Below, piece after piece: positions 8,818 to 17,679 of a stretch of 28,380 bases of DNA (its first letter is position 1; each line of letters starts with the position of its first letter). A program made the position numbers and the translations under genes. The DNA comes from Triparma columacea. Taxonomy: Eukaryota > Sar > Bolidophyceae > Parmales > Triparmaceae. The notes beneath the pieces are model-generated. The model worked only from the letters and a program-made list of their open reading frames with translations. It was not told the DNA's origin and ran no database searches. The DNA is taken from positions 59,706 through 88,085 of the forward strand of contig BRYA01000221.1 of assembly GCA_030267965.1 (NCBI GenBank), read 5' to 3'.

Positions 8818-9464
8818 ATGGGCGGAAACAAGAACAAACAAAAGGTCGAGGAAGAATTCAAGCTTACTAAGGTGCGTCAGACCCCCCTCCCACCTTTTTA
8901 TTTTTCGCGTTCAACGCTCAGATGTGAATGAGGTCATGGCGAGCAAATCTTTCTTTGATTATATCTTATGAATTTCTGGGTTTTATCAGCAGCATCCTTG
9001 CTTCGGACAGCGATAAATTCGTCAATCTCACCCAAACCATACCAACTACAGAAGGACGCCAAGAAGGTCAAGAAGCTAGAGGCACAAATTCCCTATTTCA
9101 TGTAAGTGTTCTCGAGAGAGAAAGATATGAGTCCATTATTGGGTCGTTCTAGGCATCAGGTTTCTATTTATTGGGCGTTTATCGATATGACGCACGATTT
9201 CATCTCCCCTTATGGGACAGCGGGCTGCAGACACTCCCAACTTCGCCCCAATTTCTCTTGACACCAAATTGTTCTCGAGTGTCAAATCTTTTTCACTCCA
9301 ATAAATCACAATTTCTGACTGAATCGCTTCCCCCGCCCCGCCCACCGCTTAAATCGTTTGACTCATACTCATACAGTGGACGCAGGGAGAACGAAGAGGC
9401 CGAAAAGATAAGGCAGCAGGTCACTGCCATCATCGACAGGGCCAAGGCCGAGCAGGGTTTCTAA
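8818..9464 (+). CDS. Small Lys/Glu-rich protein, three exons
   Basis: Exons 8818-8871, 9052-9101 and 9377-9464 give 63 residues: MGGNKNKQKVEEEFKLTK, then KDAKKVKKLEAQIPYFI, then GRRENEEAEKIRQQV and a helical end AIIDRAKAEQGF. Phases agree (0, then 2), donors are GTGCGT and GTAAGT, acceptors ACAG and ACAG. The product is charged, probably helical, without a signal peptide or membrane segment. I do not recognise the family. No single reading frame covers it, so it is easily missed. Spacing: 157 bp after the MGCCCS gene on the same strand; convergent with the IQ-WW gene (270 bp). Confidence 0.72.
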
Positions 9465-9734
9465 AAGGTGGCTCCAGGGACTTTGTCCCCGGGGCTGAAA
9501 CGCTGCTCGTAAAACACACCCACCGCTAGCTTGATACATGTACTATTATGTGCGATTATAGTATGCGAAAAGGGATCGTGTTGTTGTCGATAATGAGGGG
9601 GAGGAGAGAAAATCAAATACATACAGGGGCACGGCAATGACAGCTTACACTAACTTATCACTTGCCTGTTCCACAACGAAAATATCGAAATTCTTTTGCA
9701 CATACACACATATCTTAACGCACGCAACGCTCGC

Positions 9735-12700
9735 TTAAGCTGCTGCCTTCTTCTCCTCCCCTTCCTCTAGCAAAGACACCGCAGGGGCGGCCTCAAGAGC
9801 GGGCTGCTTGGATGTCAGATTCGTCTCGTACTCTTTCTTAAATATTTCGTATTCGTCCTGGTCCAAGGTGCCCTCCTTGTCGGTGTCAAAGCGCTCAAAA
9901 ATGGCCTCAATCTCCTGGTCTGTGACCTCGGCGCCTTTGAACTCCTTGGCCAACAATGCCTTGACCTCTGACCTGTCCAGCTTCCCATCTCCGTCGGCAT
10001 CGACATCGCCGAATCCAACCTGGATTTTGACCTTGACTCCGAACTGGGTCAGCAGATTAGCGACGTCAGCGGCCCTCGTGTCATGCCCCTCGAACTTCTT
10101 GTCGTAGATGGCGGCACGCCTGAACTTTTGCCACTCCTTGAAGGCCACTTTCTTGAGATCCATAATCGGGAGAGACTCGCCTTGCGGCGAGAGAAAGTGC
10201 GCGAAGGGATCGCCGTCCGCCACAGCACCCCACTTTCCAATGACACCAGCCATGGCAGCGCCCTTCCCTCCTCCCTTCATCCAATCCGTGTACTTGGAAA
10301 CGAGCTGCCTGTTCGTCTTCATGTTCTTCCTGAGGCCCTCGGCAGTCAAACTTTCCGCCTTTGCAGCCACGTCCTCCGCAGTCAGGGAAGGCCCCACATC
10401 TTTCTCCATGGCCTTTTCCAGCGCTGTCTTGGGAACGATGAGGCTTTCCTTCCTCGCCGAAAAGTCGAAGAGAGACGTCTCTCTGTCGCGCTTCTGCTTA
10501 GCTTCCCACTCCAGCTTGGCCTGCTCGATCTCGTCCTCAGGGAAGTGATCAAGCTTGTCATCGAGGTCATCGTAATTGAGCTTGTCGCTGTTGGGCTCGT
10601 TACCAGCAACGGGCTTCCACCACAGCTTGTGCCTTTGCACCACATTGTACTTTCTCTCCCAGCAGCTGTCGCAGTAAAAGTGCATGTCTTCGTTGCAACG
10701 CCGGGTGGCGAAGTTGGGACATGGTCCTATCGGGGTAGGATAGCCGTAACTCCAAGTGTGTGGCACTTTCTCCTCGCACATGACCGTGGATCGGGGAAAC
10801 TTCCAGGTCATCTCCATAGTGTGGGGGTTGTAGTAGTAGGGGAAATTTTGGTTGTCACGCATGGGCCTCCACTCGTTGAGGACTTGCATGTCGTACGAGC
10901 CCAGCGACTTTGGCTTCTCCCAAATGATCTCATCAGTCAAGCGGTTGTGATAGTAGAAGGCACAATAATCCTCCGAGAAGCACTTTTCGAAACGCTCGTA
11001 GCACTTTTGGCGCAGGACCTTCCTAGCGTGCCACTTCCTGTATGCCAAGCCCAAGACCTGGGCCGCGTGGCCCCGGTCCAGCACCCTTTGCTTCTCGGCA
11101 GCCTCCAGCTTCTCGGAAGCCAGCTCCTTCTGACGCTCCTCGTAGTGCACCGCGGCCTCTCTCATGTCCTTCATGACCTCCTTCTTCTTCTCCTCACCCA
11201 TGATGTAAAGAACCTCTTCGACAGCAATGTCGAACGCCTCAGGGTACTCCATGGGCATCATACGGGCATCAGCGCGCTTCAAGACGTCCTTCGTCCTAGC
11301 TTTCACCTTGTGTTTAAGCTCTTTACCAAGTTTTTTCTCAAGGGGGGTGTCGGGGGCAATCATGCAGTTCTTGCAAGCAATTTTGTACTGCGACGAGCGA
11401 AGCAAGTCGTGGAAAGCGTTGCGTTAATGACGACACAAATGAAATGTTGACGCATTTCGTTTTTGATATCCTCCCATTCTCACCTTTTCAGCCTCCTCCT
11501 CGGCCTTTTTCCCCCAAACCTTGAGCCACTGCTCGACCCTCTTCTCCTCCATGTTTTCGTATTTTATTTCAGCTTCCTTTGCTTCTTCTTTTCTCTCATC
11601 CTCGCCCTGCTTTCGCCTATAGGCTCGAATCTTCGCCTTCTCAGCGGCAGTGTGGGCCTCAGTGACGTTATTAGCAAACCAATCAACTTTCTTCTTCTCG
11701 TACCACTCCTCGATTTGTCGCATGTAAACTTTGCGGTCCCGATCGTGGGCCTTCTTCATGTCGTCCATTTCCTCTGCGATCATTGCCTCCCTACGGCGAG
11801 CGAAGCGAGACGCAGAGGGGGTTGCGTTTGTGGGTTAGAATTGGAGTTATATTTTGGGAGCCGAGGCATCGATCGGGTAAGAACCCTTTCAATGCCCGCA
11901 ACGCTGTTGTCAACATGATACATTGCCCCCCACACCTGTTCTCACCTCTCCTTTTTGTCCTTGAGGAGGTGCACCTTGCGCCTAGCCTGCAACTTCCGCC
12001 ACTGACCCTGGATGCATCTGGCCCCCTTGATGAGCTCCGCATTTTCCCACTCAAACTTCTCCCTCTCCAGCGTAGCCCTTTGCTTATCAACCCAGCCCTC
12101 GAGCTTGCTGAGCCCCAGACGCTTCGCCTGGGCCCCGCGAATGTGCCTCTGCAATTCCGTCGCAGCCCATGCTCGCTTGCGGGTGATGGCATAGTAGCGC
12201 CTCCGAGCCAGCTTTCCGCGGTAGGTGGACTGGAGAAGAACCGCGGACCTGAAGAGGATCTTCAAAAACATGGCTTCCATCCTACCAATATATCCGCGGA
12301 TCATGCGCTGGATTTCCCTTACTGCAATTTCTTTCATCACCGCCTTCCTGTAGATCATCCAAGCTGACGACGTATTTTCAATTACATACCGAACAATGTT
12401 CTCAGTCATTAAGAACCTCGCACGCTTTCGCCTCCACATGTAGCCCATCCAGAGCTTCACAGCGTCGCGCTTCCTGCGCTTCGACTTTTCCTTGATGAAG
12501 ACGTCCGCAAGGTTGTTGACCTTTTCGCTACGCCTCTCAGCCATGATATACCCCAACAAAGTGGGGTGGTAAAATCTGAGAAATTGAATGGTTGCGTTAG
12601 TATTATTTATAAACGTCCGTACCTGCCATTTCGCTTTTGTCCATTCTCACCTCTCCTCCATCAAATACGTCCAAGTACCCGGGTCCCTCTTCCCCCAAGC

Positions 12701-13754
12701 CCTTGCATGAGCGAAGAGGGGCTTGAGTGACTCTTGGTGCAACATCATGTCGAAGAGCCTGAAGTCAATCTTTAGATCATCGATGGGTTTCTTCTTGTAG
12801 TTTTGTTTCTTCACCATTGCCTTTGCCTGGGCGTCCCTCGATGCCACGCTTGTCCAAGCGGCGTCAGTGAGATCCACAATGTCGTTCTTGTAGACCTTTC
12901 GGCACATCGTTGCGAGGAGATCCTTGACGTCCCCAAGCCTCATGGGCTCCTCGCAGGACGTGTCAAAGGACCCGTTAGAGGAGTAGAGCCCGTAGCCCCA
13001 GATGGCATGGTCCCTGCAGGACTTTTTCTTGTTGTGGCACATTTCAAGCATGAGAACGAAGCACCGCCAGTCCATCTGGTCTTTCGACATGACGTCGAAG
13101 GAAGAGTACAGCGTGTTGAGCCTCTCAAGGAGCCCGTTATCGCACACCTTGTCCAGGTTGGCGAGCTCAAAGCCATACACGAGCCTCATTGTGGTGAGGA
13201 ACTTCGGCCGGGAGATGAACTTTCGAGGTTCCATCTTGAACATTGATTCATAGAGGGCGCGGTCACCGGCTGCGAGCCTGATTGACTTGTACTGAGGTTG
13301 AGAGAGGGTCACCTCAAGCATGAAGATGACCTTCCATTTTTCCTCCTCTGGGGGCGAGAGCGAAGTTAGCGTGGGGGGGGGGGAGAATGTGAGGAAAGAA
13401 GGGAGCGGGGCGAGATCGGGGCGGGGGATGGGGTCACAGCTCACCTAGCCTTCTATCCCTCATCTCTCGATCCCTCAAGTACTCTGCATGAACATCGTCC
13501 ATGTCCCTCTCGGTGAATAGTGCCCGCTTTTTATCGAAATCCTTATTGTACATCTTCATGTAGTGTGCGTGATCTTTCCCATTGAACCAGCGCCTTGTCA
13601 CCACACCATGCTGCTGGGTTTGGGTATGCTGTTGGGTGTCTGTGTAGATCTCTGCGGTTATCGTCGACTTCATAAAGTCAGAATGGTTTCGAAGGGGGTT
13701 GTCGGAAGCAGCAGCCGCAGCTTTGCCCTCGGCGTCGAATATCTGAGGAAACAT
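9735..13754 (-). CDS. Large IQ / WW / EF-hand protein, five exons
   Basis: Exons (minus) 13754-13445, 13347-12651, 12575-11946, 11790-11484 and 11387-9735 join in frame to 1198 residues. Four IQ-like motifs lie in exon 3 (EIQRMIRGYIGR, LLQSTYRGKLARRR, ELQRHIRGAQAKR, CIQGQWRKLQARR), with a fifth near 755-772. Exon 4 is a charged coiled coil. Two WW-like modules follow at about 790-808 (FYYHNRLTDEIIWEKP) and 831-847 (YYYNPHTMEMTWKFP), then a Cys cluster at about 871-891 (CPNF...CNEDMHFYCDSC). Two canonical EF-hands sit near the C-terminus (DVDADGDGKLDRSE, DTDKEGTLDQDE). By family knowledge IQ motifs bind calmodulin and EF-hands bind Ca2+; a cytoskeletal, centriolar or ciliary scaffold is my inference. 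The start is uncertain: the ATG at 13754 is directly followed by TTTCCTCAG, which could itself be an acceptor of an upstream intron. Confidence 0.85.
11388..11405 (-). repeat. Intron 3'-end element (IQ-WW intron 4)
   Basis: On the minus strand the 96-nt intron 11483-11388 ends TTGCTTCGCTCGTCGCAG, a close variant of the TENA intron end. Confidence 0.75.
11791..11809 (-). repeat. Intron 3'-end element (IQ-WW intron 3)
   Basis: On the minus strand the 155-nt intron 11945-11791 ends CTCGCTTCGCTCGCCGTAG; its first 15 bases are identical to the TENA element. Confidence 0.8.
13348..13370 (-). repeat. Degenerate intron 3'-end element (IQ-WW intron 1)
   Basis: On the minus strand the 97-nt intron 13444-13348 ends GCTAACTTCGCTCTCGCCCC then CAG, sharing the CTTCGCTC and TCGCC blocks with the other elements. 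Confidence 0.55.
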
Positions 13755-14108
13755 TCAAGGAGAAGAGGAAGGTCGGGTAGGACAAGGGTGTGAAAGTTGG
13801 GGGGTTAAGGGGAGTTTGGGGGGGAAAAAGGTGCCGTAGAGAGGAGCGGGGTAAGTGGGGGCGGGGGATCGGGGGTGATTTTGACAGAGGGGGGGCGGTT
13901 TTGTGGTGTAAACCGGGGGAGGGGGCAGTTTGGGTGATTGAAAGAGGTTTTTTGAGTTTAGAGTGTGTGTGGATTGGATATCGGGGGGTTACGATATTTT
14001 ATATTTTGCGGGATAAGAAAGGTGAGAAGCATGGAGAGCGAATGAAAAAAAAAATCGTCGAAATCACGTTTAATGTTTTTTTTGTTCACCCTCACTTTCG
14101 CTTACTCC
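13755..14108. other. Intergenic region upstream of the IQ-WW gene
   Basis: 354 bp between two minus-strand genes. It is strongly purine-rich on the plus strand (runs of G), so the minus strand next to the IQ-WW start is pyrimidine-rich, either a 5' untranslated leader or the 3' end of a leader intron. I see no convincing extra exon and no RNA gene. Confidence 0.5.
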
Positions 14109-15230
14109 TTACTCCTTGTTTGTCAGTTTCCGCGTGACTCTCCTTGCAAGCTCCTTGCTCTCATCATGGAAGAAGTCCTTAAAAAGGTCCGTAAGGAAGA
14201 TGGTCGTCGCAACCGGCGCCGCCACCGCGACTAAATTCTTGTCCAAACCCCTAAGCATCCACTTCCACCCTCCCTTGTTAAGGTTCCTCAGCGTCTGGGG
14301 GAGGCTCAGGGCGTCGTCCTTGAACATCTCGTTGCGGATCACGTCGGCAGGGTTCGTGAGGATTGCCCCGCACAATCCCGCAGCTAGGGACTTTTGGGCG
14401 GACTGGAGGGCGTGTTCTGAGCGATGTGATGTGATGAGAGGCGATGCGAATGAGCGAAACGAATCGCGAAATGGTTTCTGTCGTGTTAGAATTATCGCGC
14501 TGGAGTGGTCGGGGTGAACCTTAGTGGTGCAGGTATCGGATTATGCGCACTTCGAAATCGCCCGGTCTTTTTCACGATGCAATTTCTTTTTCTCACCTCC
14601 TTTGCTCAAGACACCTCCCTTCTCTTCGTTCATAGCATTTTGCATTTCTCCGATATAGTCCTTGACGACGATACTGACGACGTATTTTGGCACGGTCTTG
14701 AGGAGGCCCGCGCTGGTCCCATGCCACAAGCCTTCCACTCCGTTACTCCTGTAGATGCTCTTGAGGGCTTGCGTGGTCGTCATAGGGTCGCCTCGCGCAG
14801 TTTTGTAGGAGGGATCTTGCTGTGTGATGGTGGCTCTGATGATGGGCATGTTGGCTACCTGCACAAAGCTCGAGACTGAAAAGGCTGGGAAAATGTTCAC
14901 CAGCAATGGGTTTGTCGTGCCAGTCTCCTTAACCATTTCCTTGACGAAGTCGGAACCGAAAAATATAGCACATCGAGCCCACGTCATGCCACCGACTACA
15001 GCGGGCATGCCAGGAAAGGGCCCAGTCATGGCATGCTTGTACAGTGACACCGAGTGATGAACCCCCTTTGGGAGAAAGGAAATCGACGCCGACGGGAGCG
15101 GGGGGGGTTTGAAACCGGAGTGAGCAATCGCCGAAGCGCGCCAGAGGGGGAAGTTGATGGCAGCTGCGATGCTCGCGGCACTTAAGCTGGAAAAGAAGGA
15201 AAGGGTATCGGTATTGTTTCTTGGGCTCAT
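14109..15230 (-). CDS. Mitochondrial carrier (SLC25)-like protein
   Basis: Exons 15230-14597 and 14416-14109 (minus) give 313 residues, near the family's usual 300; the intron has a GTGAGA donor and a CGCTCAG acceptor, phase 1. Carrier features include NFPLWRASAIAHSG near residue 27, GMTWARCAIFFGSD, NMPIIRATITQQ (a PxxxxR repeat signature), GLWHGTSAGLLKTVPKYVVSIVV and GLCGAILTNPADVIRNEMF, the last being the clearest PxDxxR signature. After each signature comes the expected GxxGLWxG-type or WRGLDKN-like segment. The repeats are divergent, with several signature charges missing, so substrate and even transport activity are uncertain. Location would be the mitochondrial inner membrane. Confidence 0.78.
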
Positions 15231-15610
15231 TGTTTGGGAGAGGGTGGAGAGTCGGAAAGGTGTCTACGGGAAGACGAGTAAATATTTAGGCGCGATGGGG
15301 TGAGTTGACACGGCGATGGGGAAGTGGTAAGGTTTTATGGGGAGTGGAAACGAAGGTGTGACAAGGTTACATAGTTGGGAAAATGCAGGTAAAAACAGCG
15401 CAGGGAGGAGGAATGGGGAGGAAGGGGAAGGAGAGGGGTTTGAGGGGGCAGGGATGGACAAAGGCGACGATTGAACGTACATGGGATGCAGGAAAGGGTG
15501 TCCGAAAATGTTGTTGGCTTCAATTGATGATGACTTGGTTTGCTCAGTCCTCAGAAAGGAAAAATGGAGAAATGAATGGATTTAGAAGTAGAAAGGAAAC
15601 GACGGCTGAT
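15231..15610. other. Intergenic region between carrier and RNase H2 genes
   Basis: 380 bp between two minus-strand genes: 3' region of RNase H2A and promoter of the carrier. It contains TTTAGGCGCGAT (15285-15296), shared with the bHLH/TENA promoter region and about 55 bp upstream of the carrier ATG. The rest is a purine-rich stretch; nothing else is recognisable. Confidence 0.5.
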
Positions 15611-17215
15611 TTAAAACAGCTCGGCCATCTCGAGGCCCTTGTTGACCTTGAAGCCCCCGAGCCTCGTCCTCTTCTTCTTGTTTTCGCTGGGGACTAGGAA
15701 GTTGGCCATGCTGGGCTGGTTCTGTGACGGCGAAGCGTAAAAACAAGTGAGTGGAGGCGAGCGAATCACGGAGAGGAGCACCTCATTATTGCGCGAGCGA
15801 GCGAAGCGAGGCGCTACAGCTTATCGTTTTGAGATGTCAAATTTTGTCAAAACTAGCTCACCTCGTCTTCGTCTTCATCGTCATCAGCCTCCCACTTAAC
15901 CGTCGCCGCCCCCTGCGAAAAGCAAAAAGAGCGTGGAAAGCCGCGGAGAGGGTTGTGTAAGTGTACAGGAGCTATTGTACATCAATAAAAATCGTCAGGA
16001 ACTGTCAGGAAACAAGGCAGGAAACACTGTCAAGAAACACTGTCAAGGAACATCCTCAAGAAATATCGTCACCGATGTGCCACTTTGCTTCCAACCCATT
16101 CTCACCTCATCCAAAGCGAGCTTTGCGGGTGCCCAGCTGAACCTAACGACGTCCGGGAACCCAAATACTGGGTCCATGAGGTTGGACTGTAACCACTTCT
16201 TGCACTGGGGGTCAGAAGGGTAACCAGAATTCCACTGCTTGCCGTTTACGGGCTCGTAACCCTCTTCAGAAAACACCCAGTTGGAGGTGATCTCATCACG
16301 AGCCACCTTTGCGGCGATGCTAGCTGCAGACACCGTCTGTGAGCGAGTTGCGGCGAGGCGAAGTGAGCAGCGGAAAACGTTGGCTATAAGAGACACTTTG
16401 AGCCGCCTTTTCGCATCACTCCGCCACGACACAGTCGTCGCAGAGCAGTTCCCCATGGTTTCACGTTTGCCAAAAACTCTCACCTTGTACTTGGCGTCAG
16501 CCTTCTTCTCCACCACGAACTCAATCCCCTGCCCGTAGAAGGCCGAGTCTAGCTTCCTCTTGTAGTTTTCAGCGATCCCCACCGTGTCGATGTAGACCTT
16601 GTTCACGTTGACCCCGGCGGCGAGAACGCGGCGGAGCATGTCCATGGCAGTGTCGTGGGACATGTCGTTCAGGTTGTAGGGGACGGGGGCACGAAACATA
16701 TTGCGGGAGATCTCGCTAGACTGGAGGACGCGCACCACATAACCAACCTCGGGAGTATCCTCAATCTTCTTGAATAGTGAGGCCCTTCAGGTTGGAGTGG
16801 GGATGGGGGACAGTGGAGGGGTTAGACGAGCCGGTGTAACAAGCTGTTTTCCAAAGCGAGTGTAGCGAGCCCCCCGATTCCCAACCCAACAAACCCCTAA
16901 TACTCACCTAACTTCATGCGTGAGAGCCTTGGAATCATCAAACCCTTTCTTTTCCATCTCCTCCGCCAATTCCGTAGGCCAATACGCCGCTCCGTACGTC
17001 ATTGGCCCCAATATACTACCTCTACCCGCCTCATCAATACCCAACGTCACAGCAGCGCCGTTGAGACAACATGAGGGGACATCTGACATGTAGCAAAGAC
17101 CAGCCCCGTGGACAGAGTGGAATACTTTGCTCGGGTTGGAGCCCCCCGTCATTAAAATCTTCCACTGAGAGCGAGCTTCATCTCTTGAGGAGCACGGTTT
17201 GTTGAACTTTTCCAT
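15611..17215 (-). CDS. Ribonuclease H2 catalytic subunit A
   Basis: Exons (minus) 17215-16908, 16784-16484, 16336-16106, 15912-15862 and 15721-15611 join in frame to 333 residues. RNase HII motifs are all present: GIDEAGRG with D61/E62, FDDSKALT at 92-99, VYIDTVG with D169, SAASIAAKVARDE with D217, NSGYPSDPQCKKWL and VVRFSWAPAKLALDE. The catalytic quartet D61, E62, D169, D217 is complete. By family knowledge the enzyme cuts RNA of RNA:DNA hybrids and starts removal of single ribonucleotides from nuclear DNA. Residues 289-297 are acidic. The last exon adds a 36-residue basic tail (KKKRTR) that starts with QPSMANFL, a PIP-box-like motif. All donors are GTGAG; introns 2 and 4 contain the CTTCGC element. 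Confidence 0.94.
15797..15810 (-). repeat. CTCGCTTCGCTCGC element inside RNase H2A intron 4
   Basis: On the minus strand CTCGCTTCGCTCGC lies about 75 nt before the acceptor, and the intron itself ends ACGCTTCGCCGTCACAG, a second related copy. Confidence 0.7.
16352..16367 (-). repeat. Element near the 3' end of RNase H2A intron 2
   Basis: On the minus strand CTCACTTCGCCTCGCC lies about 15 nt before the acceptor, again in sense orientation to the gene. Confidence 0.6.
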
Positions 17216-17679
17216 TAGCAGCGGTTGAGGAAAAGAATAAGGAAAATTGCTTTGGGTAGTCTGTCTTGGAGGGAGTGCTCTGGACTGGGAACTGGGAACT
17301 GGGTCAGGAACCTTGCCTCCTTGAGGGATTCAAAAATCAAGGTCAGTATTTATACTGATATCGGGCGCCTTTACTCCCACCCTCTCCCCAAAAACTCAAA
17401 TCTTGCTATTGTTGTACGACCCATTGATTTTTGGCTCACATACGCCCCCAAATGTGGAGAAAATAGAGCTCTCACTCATATGCTTCTTCGAAATCGTCAC
17501 AATTGTTTCTGTGCAATTATTTGGCCATCAGAGAGGTATATCAATATGACTACTGTCGATATGGGGACACACTTAAGGTTACTACCATTGCAAGGGCACT
17601 TACACCTCCTAGACGTCACAAAGAGGATATATTGGACACTTTTCTAACTCTCTCCAATCGACCTTCGCAGCAATATCAC
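17216..17679. other. Divergent intergenic region, RNase H2A / DUF285 gene
   Basis: 464 bp between divergent starts, AT-richer than its surroundings. An open frame crosses its right half into the DUF285 gene, but no coding features are visible in it. TTCGCAG just upstream of the ATG at 17680 could be the acceptor of a leader intron. Confidence 0.45.

Noticed and set aside
10083..11450. 455-codon plus-strand ORF
   Set aside because: Antisense of the last exons of the IQ-WW-EF gene; it is Leu/Val/His-rich with no domain and runs across a splice junction.
13348..13444. ORF start of exon 2 of the IQ-WW gene extended over the intron
   Set aside because: It begins with GTG of the GTGAGC donor and is Pro/Ser low complexity up to the CCCCCAG acceptor.
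15261..15523. Short minus-strand ORFs between carrier and RNase H2 genes
   Set aside because: Pro/Ser/Leu low complexity from a purine-rich stretch; no domain or splice context.
17503..17679. Upstream extension of the DUF285 gene's open frame
   Set aside because: No coding character is visible, and the ATG at 17680 starts a clear signal peptide.
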